The notes beneath the pieces were generated by a model. The model was not told where the DNA came from and searched no databases. It worked only from the letters and a program-made list of their open reading frames with translations. The position numbers were made by a program, and so were the translations under genes. Shown here piece after piece: positions 23,001 to 34,153 of a stretch of DNA of 64,000 nt. The DNA is from Spirodela intermedia (lineage: Eukaryota > Streptophyta > Magnoliopsida > Alismatales > Araceae): the NCBI GenBank assembly GCA_902729315.2, contig LR746273.1:3015001-3079000 (forward strand). The letters run 5' to 3'. Position 1 is the first letter of the stretch, and every line of letters starts with the position of its first letter.

Positions 23001-24398
23001 TCACACTAAAGAATAATCTAAATCAATCTATTACATGTCACAAGGCTCGTTTGGTTGCTCGTGGATTCACATTGGCATATAGTATTGACTACATTGAGAC
23101 ATTTTCTCTAGTGGTTTGATTCAACTCTATTCAAGTGATACTTTCTCTAGCAATGAATTAGGCATGATCTTTATATCAATTTAATGTTTTTAATACCTTT
23201 CTCTATAGTAACTTTAAAAAACAAATGTTTATGAAGCAAACTCTTAGATATGTTGCTTATGGGGAGTCATCGAAGGTGTGTCTTTTGCAACACGCTATTT
23301 GCAAACTTAGGTAAAGTCTACGTGCCTGATTTACCAAGTTCAATGGTCTTCAAACGTAATTCAAATTCTCACCGTCTTGCGGATCTTATAGTACTTACAA
23401 AGACTACTAAATTCAACTTATCATCCTACATATTTATATAAATGACATTCTTATAATAGGAAGTAATGAAGCAGACATTCAAGCTACTAAATCATACTTG
23501 TAATAGCATTTCAGTATACAAGATCTGAAGGTTCCACAATACTTCCTTAGGATTGAGTTCGCCCATTAGGATGGCAAACTCATTCTCTCTCAGCGAAAGT
23601 ATGTTCTTGATATACTTCAAAAAATTAGACTACTTAGGTGTAAGCCAGAGTTGTCACTTATGGAAACACGCCCATGCTTCTGAGATATGTTGTCTCTGCT
23701 ACTAGAAGAAGCAAATCGGTACAAACATTTATTAGAGAAGATGATTTACCTTACCATCACTCGCTCCAATATTGTGTAGGCGATTAATGTCTATAGTCAA
23801 TTCATGTATGAACCTTGACAAGTTCACTAGAAGAAAGCTTTACAAGTTCTAACATACATCAAAAGAACTCTTGAAAGAGGGCTTATCTATTGAAGACATT
23901 GACATCTTTAGATTAAAGCTTACTCAAATGTAAAATATGTTGGTGACAAGAGAGGTCGTAAATCCACTATTAGTTATTGCACATATGTGGGTGGCAATCT
24001 TATCATGTGGCACTTTATGAAGCAGAAGGTGGTACCTTACTATAATACTAAGTTTGAGTATCGTGTCATGGTTGGGATGGCATGAGAAATGATGTGGCTT
24101 TGTTCACTCTTCAAAGAATTTGACATCTCGTCTCTTACATCAATGCCTTTATATTATGATAATCAAGTTGTCATCTTTATTATTAAAAATCCTACATTTC
24201 ATAAGCGGATGAAACACATTGAGATTGACTATTATTACATCCAGGATAAAATAATGTCAGGTGTTATCTCTACTCCACACATTGTCTCATCTCATCAGCT
24301 TGCAAACATCTTTATCAAAAGTTTTGTGAAAATCTCTTATGAGGTAATGTGCACCAAGTTAGGCATGTTTAACTTGTATGTTGTAACTTGAGGAGGAG

Positions 24399-24578
24399 TG
24401 TTAGAGTAGGTCCATTGGGCCCACTAGGCCCATTTTGGACTTATTCTCTCCTCATCCCTATTCTTTCTCTATGATCTCCACTTCTCCTTCTCTCTCTTTC
24501 TTCTCTTCTTTCATATTACCTCATGTACTCCTCTTCTTCAATCATCTATTCTAAGGTTTTCTCTTTCTCTTGTCAACA
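24399..24578 (+). repeat. 3' LTR of the copia element
   Basis: This 180-bp repeat starts TGTTAGAG after the purine tract and ends TTGTCAACA, so it keeps the canonical TG...CA ends. It pairs with 19856-20034. Confidence 0.88.
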
Positions 24579-24583
24579 TTATT

Positions 24584-26960
24584 AATACTAGACTCTCGAA
24601 ATAGAAAATAAAAAAAATCACCCACAATTCTGAGGTTCTTTTGACAAATAACTCTCAAAATCTATAATTTTTTTCTACTAGTGAAATAGGTATCAAATTA
24701 TAAAATGAATCAATTCATAAGGGATGAGTTTCACACTATCATAGGAGTAGTATATGAGAATAAAAAAAGGTTAGCTCCTTCAATACTTCATCTGGGGTTG
24801 CTATAATAATCGGTATTAGTCTTGCATAGCTATTTAATGTGTGTAAAACTTTATGACTTAAGCAAATTTATTCGATTCAAACCTTTTTCTAAAACATAAG
24901 AGAATAGCAAAACACCATTAATTTAATCAAATATAATGGGCTAGGAAAAAATAATAATATCATTAATGCAAGGATATGTCACAATTTTGTGAGATATCAA
25001 AACACTAGTAATTCAAAAGTAAACTTATTTTTTAATTGTCAAATTAATTTGGTCAATATCAAATGAGTGGTCTTCCAACAAAATTGTGTAACGATGGGAA
25101 ATTAACTCTTATGAGTGCCATCAAAACTCTTTCATGACAACATCCAAGAATGAATACATGTTATCAATATTCTTGGCACTAAATTTCTTTTTTTTTTCCA
25201 TGAGTCTTGAGTGCAGAAATAAAAATTTAAGAATATATAAAAAGGCTAAATAATGAATTAAATATCAAGATTGATACTCCAAGGTTATTTGTCAAAATAT
25301 TTATAAAATAAGATCTTTTTTGTTAATAAATGAAAACCATAACACAGAATGTTAAACCTAGTGATCACAACAACTAGAAAAAAGTAAGTTTACCCTAAAA
25401 AGAAGTGTAAACACCTACATAAAAATAGGAACTAGAAAATAGAAAGGTTGATCACTACATTATGTTAAGTGTCAACTTCCCAAGAAACGAAAATGTAAAA
25501 AACTTATAAACTTATGCCCTGATTGGAGAAAATCTAAACCCCTCATACATCTAGTAGACTAAATGTTCAAAGCATGACTTTGAAATGACGATTTTGCTTG
25601 GGCTGAAAAAGTGTAAAAAGCTTCTAATGAGACTACTTTGTAGCTATTGGAGCAAAGCTTTTTGCAATGGCTATAAGAAAACATTTAACTATTTAATATT
25701 AAAAATAAAGGCAGATTCTCAAGATTCCATGAATCAATCTTGTAAACCCCAAAAGCAATCTTGAACCAACAAAGTTTCAAGGCATCTAAAGTCTGAGGAT
25801 TTTGGGCTTGTCCCAACATCTTTGTGTATAAAGGAGCTATAGGTAACATTTTTTACACGTGGCTACCTTGCTATTGAGCACTACATAAAAGGTTTCTATG
25901 TACTTTGAGAAAGCTATATTGGTGGCACAAAGTTTAACTCACACATAAGAAACCCAATATTTATAGGTTTGGAACAAGCCTAGTCAAAATACAAAAAAAA
26001 TCTTGGAGAGTAAAGTGTGCCAATATTTAGTATGTTTATTTGAGCATAAAGCAACATATCCTTGTTATTCGCATGCCTTGATTTTTTCCAGAATAGGCAA
26101 CTGATCCAACAATATGATTGTAAGAACCAGTCGTATCTTATGTTACCTGATGATTAGCCAAAAAATAAGATTACGGGAATTGGAGAATTTGATTCTCTAA
26201 TCTTACAAATTTAAAGTTTTTGTTGACAATGCATGGGAAATAAAGGTTCATATTTATATTACATTAATTTTCAATAGCTCATAAATTAAATCCATATGTC
26301 AGTCCTAGCTCTGAGCAATGACTAAGAACATGATACCTTCTGAATGTCCTCATAAGCTCAGAAAGTCCTCGAACTAGACTAAAGAATGATTGACATAGAA
26401 ACAACCTTCATGGATATCAATGAGCCCAAGAGAAGAAAAGATAGGATCAGAGAATAAAATAGGACTTTAGAAGAGTCGTAGATGAGAAGAGGATAGCACA
26501 ACGATGACCCATGACGTCTTCCATCCTCTTCCTCTGGTATCGCCTTCACTAGCAGTCCATCTCACCTTGAATTTAAAATCGTCGGTTGCGGTCTAAGAGG
26601 CGGAGGAGGGGGGGGAAGAAAGAGAGAGGGAGAGAGACAGAGGAGGAGGGAATAGAACTCTAAGTGGTGAGTTAATTGATGCAATGGTAGGAGAATTCCT
26701 CTGGTAAAATCAGACGATCCCCGCTTAGTGAATTTTGCCTACTCGAGTTAAGACTATTTTCCTAGAGATTATTGCTTGCAGCAAATAGGCTCCGAGAGAG
26801 ATTGCCTCACCCTCATCCCTTCAGCCCGTCGCTTTCCGTTTGCTTCGTTTTGGTGAGATCGAGATCTCCGATCAACCCGTTTAATCCTCGAAGAGCCAGG
26901 AAGTTCCCGCCGTATACCCTCCGCCTCGTCTGAAACAGCTAACTTTCTGGGCAAGCTCCG
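24584..26960. other. AT-rich intergenic DNA
   Basis: No gene is recognisable. A purine-rich run (GGAGGAGGG and GA repeats) lies at about 26596-26652. From about 26780 the base composition rises in GC toward the TPD1-like promoter. Confidence 0.4.
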
Positions 26961-26972
26961 CTCCTTTCGGCA

Positions 26973-26978
26973 TATATA
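26973..26978 (+). promoter_or_regulatory. TATA box of the plus-strand TPD1-like gene
   Basis: TATATA in the context GGCATATATACC lies 57 bp above the ATG at 27030, leaving room for a leader of about 25 nt. It mirrors the short leader of the paralogue at 16 kb. Confidence 0.5.
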
Positions 26979-27029
26979 CCGACCAGAGCCACCCTAGTGG
27001 AGACCATCGCCGGAGCTGGAGAGGAGAAC

Positions 27030-27552
27030 ATGGCGGATCCTGCTGCTGCTCTCAAGTTCTTCTTCCTTCTTCTACTCCCCGCCTCCTCTCTGGGTAACCC
27101 CATCTTCTTTCTTCACGATTCCTCTGCATCCTCCTCCGTTAGAGCTTCATAGCCATCTTTCTTCCCTTCTTACTTTCTCTTTCTTTCTCTCTTTCTTCGT
27201 TTCTTTCTTTCTTTCTTTCCTTCTTTCATGGTGAACGTAAAAATGTGTAGGATTAGAGCAGCCGGGTTGCATCCAAGTCAATCAGAGGACGACGGGAGCC
27301 TTCCAGGGATTCGACTTCGAGTTCGAGGTAGAGATCGAGAACGCCTGCGCCTGCGCGCAGAGAAACGTGAGGGTCGACGCCCCGGGCTTCATGACGCAGC
27401 GGCCGGTGGATCCGGCGGCGCTCCGGCGAAACGGCGAAGGCTTCCTTGTCGCCGGCGGGGATCCCATCGCCGGCGGCGCCGCGGTGAGGTTCACCTACTG
27501 GTGGGACCACGCAACCTTCTTCATCCCTGCCGGCTCTCTCCCCGCCTGCTGA
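27030..27552 (+). CDS. TPD1-like small secreted cysteine peptide, two exons
   Basis: Exon 1 is 27030-27093 and exon 2 is 27251-27552. The 157-bp GT-AG intron is phase 1 with a long pyrimidine tract before TGTGTAG. The product is 121 aa. Residues 1-22 (MADPAAALKFFFLLLLPASS and following) are a signal peptide. The mature peptide reads QPGCIQ, then FEFEVEIENACACAQ, APGFMTQRPVDP, GGDPIAGGAAVRFTYWW, and ends LPAC. Cysteines are at 28, 54, 56 and 121. The exon 2 start matches the 16-kb gene residue for residue. It is extracellular by its signal peptide; by family it may act as a receptor ligand of the TPD1 type, but no receptor can be named. It is GC-rich. The copia element separates it from the other copies, and it faces the opposite way. 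Confidence 0.85.
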
Positions 27553-27559
27553 TCAGCTG

Positions 27560-30500
27560 GGCCCCAAGCTCACGGCCTGCCGGAGAATCCTACGTACTCC
27601 GACGCCCATAGAATCTGTGTTTAATATATATATATATACAAGCACGTATATGCATATGTAACGCGTGGTTTAACTTTTCCCTTCAATGTGAAAAAGTAGT
27701 GTTTCGGAAAACTGGAGATCTAAGGGCTCTCCGATCCTCTCTGATGGAGATTTGTAGGCACTACTTGCCCTACTTGAGATTTCCCCTCTTTCCTGTTGTA
27801 ATGTGTGTATGAGAGAGAAAGACATTTACAGGATCCCATTTAAATTTAACGCTCTTTATTCCTCGGATGGATAGGTAAGAGAGAGAGAGAGAAATAAGAG
27901 CAGACAGGCAGACAGACAGGGACTGCTTCCTAAGAAAGAAATTGACGGATAATGGCATCCTATGAGAGATTTTTAGACTCCAACTCTCTTAGAACTCTAC
28001 CCTCTTTCTACCTCATACAGACGAGAGAGACAGAGAGAGTCTCTAAAATATTTGAGTGACTAAAAAACCTGAATCAATTGATTGGCGCAACATCTAAGAA
28101 CTTAAGAAAAAATGAGACTTTCACAAGGTTATAAGGAGCCAGACAAAAACATTCTGACAGAAACAGACACAGATGAAGCGGCTCTTAGAGAAAAACAAAC
28201 CTTGGACACAGAGACGCGTTTAAGGAAACCTTGGACCCCATGTCAGAGACCAATATTTAAAAACAGAGCTAGAGAGAGAGAGAGCAAGAGAGAGAGAGAG
28301 AGGAGGGGAAGGGATAACGATTATCTTCGCAGGCATATTTCTTCAATTAGTACCTTCCATCTCAAACCTCAGAGGAAGTGATGCCAAAAGTTGTCCAGGC
28401 TGAGGTAAGCAGGCCACCTCCTTCTGTCTCCTCTCCAGTAAAGAGGCCGAAAGCAAGACAATCTCACTGTTATACCAACCTTAATGGGATACAAGGAACA
28501 TCAATGGAGAAAATCTCATACTAGGAAGCCGTATCTCTCTATAGATGATATCATCCCCTAGGTTTCCTTAACAAGCTGTAAGACTGGTAAAATACACCAA
28601 GAGAGGTCAAATCCTAAGCAGGTTAGAGGATCATAGCAGCAAGTCGTTGTCAGCTCACACTAGACGCAACCAGCAAGAACTCAACAAAGATGGTTGGAAC
28701 CCAGAAAAAAGAGGCCTCCTTTTCTGATGATTTGAAAGTTTTTTAATGAAAGACGACTAATTCCCCTTAGTTTATTAAGTCTCCACTTCATCTTCCCCAC
28801 TTACCCCAGCAGAGCCAAGATCTTCTACCTCTGCAATCACGGTCGTATAGTCCCAATCTCTCTTCGCTACTGCCCAACCATATGTTCGAGCTAAGTTTCT
28901 AACGCTCATCGTTGCCCTTTGAGCACCTAGGTCACCCAGACGGTGAAACATCTCTGGTCGCCGTGAGTTCCCTGAGCTTCCCCTAGACAGCTTCCTTTCC
29001 ATTCATCAGTTGCACCAAGATGCACAACAGTCACGTTTAGTGTTCTGGTATCTACTCATTGGCAGATGATGAACAATTTTTTTCACTCCCCAACCCCTGC
29101 AGAGATGAAAAAGCTCTGCAGGGTAGATAACACCAGCTGAGGAATAGAAGAAAAAAGAAGAAGATGCTCCAATGAGCTTCAAATGGCAACGGAAGGTAAA
29201 TAGGAACAGGTAAATAGGAACAAGAATAGACCCAACGCATTCAGATCAAATCTCATGCTGACCATGTTGATTACCCATCAGATACCAAGCTCATTGATAC
29301 CAAGGCTTTCACCTTCAATGTGCTCCGAAAATTGACCAATTCTGACAGAGAGAAGCAACCAGATACTGGCACGGGAGACGTTTCCAACTTCAGATGGAAA
29401 AGTCAATGAAACGATTCCGTAGTGGTAATGTTGTGAGTTAAAAGAGAATATTATGCAAAGATCAGCAGTAGCCAGTGAGCGAAAGGTGCTAAGGGTTAGA
29501 ACCTTGTAGATTATTTCCTTAGAAGATATACTGTTTGAGGGTGGGTGCTTTATTGATAAGACGAATTTTTCATAAAAAACTTACTTATGACAGAAGTTAT
29601 GATGATGGTTCAGAAAAAGTATTCAGCAAGCGTTTTTCTTATGCCCCGCAGGACCTGTTTACAAGAGGTATCTTACATCCTGTACCACTTGTTGTACTGC
29701 CCCAAGGAAAACTGAACTATGGCCAGTTCATAGAGAAACTTCACAAACACAACAGAATTTGCACAATTAATTAATGCAGTAGCTAAAACACGCTTGCAAT
29801 CATCAAAAATAGATTTCCAACTGGTGAAGTATCTGGAACTTGACCCCTTCGTAGGCTAAAGTTAAAGTTATCCTAAAGATTACTATAAATATATCATGGG
29901 CAACCATCAAAATTCCATTGTTTCCTGCTCTGCCCCACCACCACATAAATTGCAAGTTGCAGGAAACACGAGAACTTGTCTGTCAGCTCCAGTTGTTAAT
30001 AGACTTCCACACAAAGAAAAGAAAGCAAACCTTCAGCCTGTATGGAAAAGCTAAAGCAGGAGTCTGGACAGTTAAAGAGTACTAATTAGCTGCGGATCAT
30101 CATCTAATTCACATGTTAAATGAAATTACACTAAAATTATTGTAAACGCTAAGAAGTGAGGAACACAATGGATGGAAGGGGGAGAAGGTCACGAAAGATG
30201 GACAGATGGTACCCTTTTTTTGAGCCTGAGCATGAAGTAGGCAATGAAAAGTAAGTAAAGTTGAATCCCTGGGATATATGTTAAACCAAAAGTAAAGTTC
30301 CAACCGGATTCCCCATCCAACAGCTGAATCAACGAGATGGCGCACTCTAGGCCAGTAAAAAGGGTATCGTCATGGCATCAACCATCAGTTCATCAGAGCA
30401 GTGTTTAGAACAAGGTGTTGACTGAGGAGAACATTAGTCAACCAATTTCTATGACTGAGAGTTGAGCTATGATGTTGATGTCAACTGTTGATTACTGTGG

Positions 30501-31880
30501 CACCCATGTTATTGAAATAAGACAGATAATTCCTCAAATTTATGTGTCTGGATGTAGGCACTGCCAGAGGTATTTATCAGAGCAGGATAAAATGTATATT
30601 ACATAGGATAGATTTCAGACCTACGTTATCATCAGATGATAACTTGTACCTTGTTTACTGTTCAAGGGTTAAGGCTTTAATGATGAGGTGGAGAGACAAA
30701 TAAGATAAAAGAGGGTGTTTTTGTGGGAGGCAGAGAGCAGTACATGAAGTGGTCTAGTTAGAGGAGGTTGAGAAACAATTTTTCACTATATATGATTTGG
30801 GAAACCTAGCCAGAATTTTCATTTTCAAATGAATTTTCTCTATCAAGCTAATAGTATTGCACCCAATTTGTAGTCTAGTTACATCAACTACACATAAGGC
30901 GTTTGTCCATATGAAAATCCACTGATGTTAGATTCCAAAAGTCTTATTTCAACTAAGAACTCATCAAGCAATAAACCTAAGAAATATGAACTTTAGCCAT
31001 CCACTACATCTCATTGAAATAGATAGTATATTCTTTATTCAACATGTGGAGGTCATAAATTTTAAAATAGGTAAAAGGAAAAGTGTCCCTTGTGCAACCA
31101 AGAAAACATGCCCTTTTCTCTCATATAGTTTTAACTTTGACGTCCATAAACCATGGAAATGTCATGACAACAACATCAAATTGTTCATAATAACCAAAAT
31201 GACTTCCATACTTAAATGCACAATCTTCACGAGGAGTCTTATGTGCCAATTCACGAAGGTGTATCACCATTCCCATGTGGAGGAGCACAAACGCTGTGAA
31301 CATGGTACATGACTTCACCAAGACCTTAATTAAGTAAAGATGTACGTCATTCATACAGAAATATTGTTATTACTTTTTTCAATGCGAGTGGATGTCTATG
31401 CAGAAGCATAACCCCAATGCGTATTTACAGACAAAACATGATTTTTCAGAGATACGCATCTAAATAAGCAACTTGCATGTGGATGAAGAAACATCACCGG
31501 CCCTTTTGTGGTAAACAATTTAACTAATGTTGTACAGAGCGAAGAATACATTATGCCTACAATGTAAAAATAGAAGACGCCCATTATAATTCCATCAGTA
31601 CCAAGGATTACTCACCCCATACTTCTATAAAATGATCTATTTATGCTTTCTGATTGACAGCCTTGGTCACAAAGCTTCCGTTATCTCGGATTTCAAAAAG
31701 AGTTAACTCCAAATACATTCAGTGGTCTTCAATACGACAATACAACTATGTACACTGTGTAATTGTTCACAACGCACACGAACTTCTTTAGAATTTCAGC
31801 AAGTTCCGTAGAGGATTAACCTCTAGAAATCAGTAAAACAAGACTAAGTATACAACCCGACAAAGGGATGATGTTATCAG
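27560..31880. other. Gene-poor region downstream of TPD1-like and malectin genes
   Basis: About 4.3 kb without a recognisable gene. There is a TA run at about 27624-27641, GA runs at about 27877-27898 and 28269-28310, and a short direct repeat GGTAAATAGGAACA at about 29194-29221. Short minus frames (28775-29002, 29052-29240, 30109-30345, 31121-31354) were read for a missing kinase domain of the adjoining receptor gene; none contains HRD, DFG or glycine-loop motifs. The segment next to 31880 probably holds 3' UTR or an intron of that gene. Confidence 0.4.
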
Positions 31881-33320
31881 TCACTGCACTGTCTTACCTG
31901 AAGTAATGGGAATTTCACGCATCAGTTTTCTTTCCTCAGCATCAACAGGCAAAGGCAACCATGCCACAGGGCTCCTGGTCTCCGTCCTCAACCATTGCAC
32001 CAACATAAATGCGACAGCAATCAAGCTTATGAAAGTGAAACCGCATAATAGTGAACGAAGGAACATGAAAAAATTTCCTTTCGTGTGATCCTCCAAAATT
32101 TCATGTGCCAACACCGTCCCATCAAGACTCCCAACTGTGTTATTGATCTTGAAGATTTCCAAGCCGTTCAACAAGCCCAAATTGTTCGCTGGAAAACCAA
32201 GCCTAGAAGAACTGATCCCAACTGTTAAGAATCTCGTGTTGTCCAGCCTCACAACGAAGTCAATGTAAAAAGGAGAAGCCAGAGATTGGTCGGTGGCTTT
32301 TGAGAGGTCAAAATTATCATAGACAACCTTCCCGTTGATCATGATGTCGAAGTATAATTGGTTGAGGGCCAAACTAACGATGTCGCAGAAATGCATCCGA
32401 GCAAGGTACTTGTAACCAGGATTCAAATGGAACACCCAAGTCAAATTGGAATCTGTCACCCTGGAAGTGGCATACACATGGTCAGGGGCTACCTCACGGC
32501 TAGCACCACCTTCCCTGTAATTTACCCGGCCACTGAAGGCGACAGTTCTTGACGTGGAGATCCCTGACTTGAGGAAGTCGGCATCATCAGCCTTCCAAGT
32601 CCTCCACAGGGTATCGTTAAATGAAGTCACCTTGGCACCACCAACGTTGATCCTGTACAAAGTCTCCAAGGCCTGCCCCGACAGACCCCAATTCTTGTAG
32701 TCATTATCTGCCTCTGACCACGCAAGATCGGAAATGAGGTCTGTCGGCCCAGAGAAGACCTCGATAGCATTAACAAATGCCAACGAAGAAGCATCGGCCG
32801 GAGCGAACGTGATCACGAGGTAATCGGATTCCACCGTAAAAATGTATTCCTTCAGCAGGGGACCGCCGTCAACACTCACCAGGCTGAAATTGCTGAGGAG
32901 GACGAAGCGACCCGCCACGACATGGAAACGCGCCGCGGAGAGGTTGTGCGACGGGGACGAGAAGGACCGGAAGTGGAGGCGGACGAGGTGGGCGGCGCCC
33001 CTGTCCCTGATGCGGAAGCGGTACGACGTAGGCGCCGAGAAGATCCTAGCCGTGCGGTAGAGGTCGGAGACGGCGGCAGTGGAAGGGTTGGGATCTTCAA
33101 CGGGGGTTGAATCCTGGGAAGAGAGGAGGGCGAAGGAGGAGGTGGATGTCGAGGAGCAATCGTCGGGGAGGAAGACACGGCGGTCGTCGAGCGTAGTCGG
33201 GGAGGTGGCGCCGCAATCGAGGAGGTATTTGTCCGCTGGGGCGAAGACGATGGCCGAGCTCCGGAGGACGGCGGCGGCGAGGAAGAGGAGGAGGCAGCCG
33301 CAGATCTGAAGATTCCCCAT
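31881..33320 (-). CDS. Malectin-like receptor protein lacking a kinase domain (CrRLK1L-related)
   Basis: The ORF encodes 479 aa. Residues 1-23 are a signal peptide (LLLFLAAAVLRSSA). A malectin-like ectodomain fills about 27-395, with family landmarks KYLLDCGA at 31, HLVRLHFRSF at 111, LYRINVGG at 221, ARMHFCDIV at 307 and LNGLEIFKINN at 384. A transmembrane helix follows at about 420-442, then only about 37 cytoplasmic residues (VAWLPLPVD is the usual CrRLK1L juxtamembrane phrase) before TGA. A complete CrRLK1L has a ~280-aa kinase next. The stop lies just past CAG|GTAAGA (about 31896/31895), a consensus splice donor, so a further exon is possible, but no kinase exon is seen in the next 3 kb. 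It is a tandem partner of the full receptor 834 bp upstream. It could be a real receptor-like protein, a truncated copy or a spliced gene. Confidence 0.8.
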   Translation of the reverse strand: MGNLQICGCLLLFLAAAVLRSSAIVFAPADKYLLDCGATSPTTLDDRRVFLPDDCSSTSTSSFALLSSQDSTPVEDPNPSTAAVSDLYRTARIFSAPTSYRFRIRDRGAAHLVRLHFRSFSSPSHNLSAARFHVVAGRFVLLSNFSLVSVDGGPLLKEYIFTVESDYLVITFAPADASSLAFVNAIEVFSGPTDLISDLAWSEADNDYKNWGLSGQALETLYRINVGGAKVTSFNDTLWRTWKADDADFLKSGISTSRTVAFSGRVNYREGGASREVAPDHVYATSRVTDSNLTWVFHLNPGYKYLARMHFCDIVSLALNQLYFDIMINGKVVYDNFDLSKATDQSLASPFYIDFVVRLDNTRFLTVGISSSRLGFPANNLGLLNGLEIFKINNTVGSLDGTVLAHEILEDHTKGNFFMFLRSLLCGFTFISLIAVAFMLVQWLRTETRSPVAWLPLPVDAEERKLMREIPITSGKTVQ

Positions 33321-33479
33321 TCCGACGAAAACTCACGGCGAAGACGGATTTCTCGTTCTCCCCCAATTATTTCTATATGTCGAGGTTTAACGGCGGTGAG
33401 AAAAGATCGAGAGTTTTCCACCGGGTGGGCCAGGTCAGTGTTGACGTCACCGCCAGCTGGAACGCGCTCGGACATAGAA

Positions 33480-34150
33480 GCGCGTTGGGCCCTGTTGGAG
33501 GCTCCTATGGGCCCATTAATTATATTTCCAAATAGAACGACCAGCCCACCCAGTCCCCAGTAAATATTTTATTGAAAAAATATCCCGAGTAGTAAATACT
33601 ACTTAGTGAATATTTATAAATATTTGAAAAAAATGAATATAAATATATGAGATAAGCATAACATAAACCTTATCTGTTGAAGATTATAGAAATTCAGTAA
33701 AAAACTAAAAAAAATCAGCGGTCACCGAAAGTCTGAGAGAGTAACGGCGGATAGCGGCGGCACCTCCATCGTGGGTCCGGCCCTTTCCGTGGTGGGGTCC
33801 TCCGTCGTCGTCTTCCTCCTCCGGCTGCTGCCAAGAAATGAACGGCGGCGGCGGCATTTCGAAGGGTCGCGGGGCGATGGGCTGCGATGGCAACACTGGC
33901 GCCGGAGAATGACGCAGAGGAAAGAAACGGTGGCGATTTGTAAAGTTCCATTCTTACCATGAAATCGGATCGAAAACGACCGATCTGGATAGATCCGCAG
34001 GAGAATTTTTACAGTTATTACAGATGTTCTTCGGATTGATTCAAGCGAGAGAAATCCCGAAAGGAAATCTCTTGGAAGCGGGTAGCGTAGAAATTTATCG
34101 ATTCAGAGAGAGGATTGGAGAAGAGAAGATAGATGGAGTAGCTTCTCGAT
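33480..34150. other. Spacer between the two malectin genes
   Basis: The half next to 33480 should contain the promoter of the kinase-less gene. It is AT-rich at 33540-33710. The GC-rich part at 33720-33960 has open frames on both strands without recognisable domains. The part near 34150 would be 3' UTR of the full receptor. Confidence 0.4.
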
Positions 34151-34153
34151 CAA

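Larger units (their letters stand above)
19856..24578 (+). mobile_element. Degenerate Ty1/copia retrotransposon with both LTRs
   Basis: A 4.72-kb element is flanked by the 5-bp target-site duplication TTATT (19851-19855 and 24579-24583). LTRs are at 19856-20034 and 24399-24578. A primer-binding site follows the left LTR, and a short purine tract (TTGAGGAGGAG) precedes the right one. Between them, broken by many stops, are copia domains in order: gag with a decayed zinc knuckle at about 21029-21073 (CIYY..NHLSDKC, second Cys now Tyr), integrase (VFVDDYT at about 21890; HTSQQN at about 22100; GYSQT.KGY at about 22410), reverse transcriptase (ARLVARGFT at about 23045; KVPQYFLRIEF at about 23530) and RNase H (YYDNQVVIF and HKRMKHIEID at 24150-24230; LANIFIKSF at about 24300). 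The order integrase then reverse transcriptase defines Ty1/copia. It cannot encode its own proteins. Confidence 0.9.

Noticed and set aside
28775-31584. Search for a missing kinase exon of the kinase-less malectin receptor
   Set aside because: No minus-strand frame contains glycine-loop, HRD, DFG or DPE motifs.
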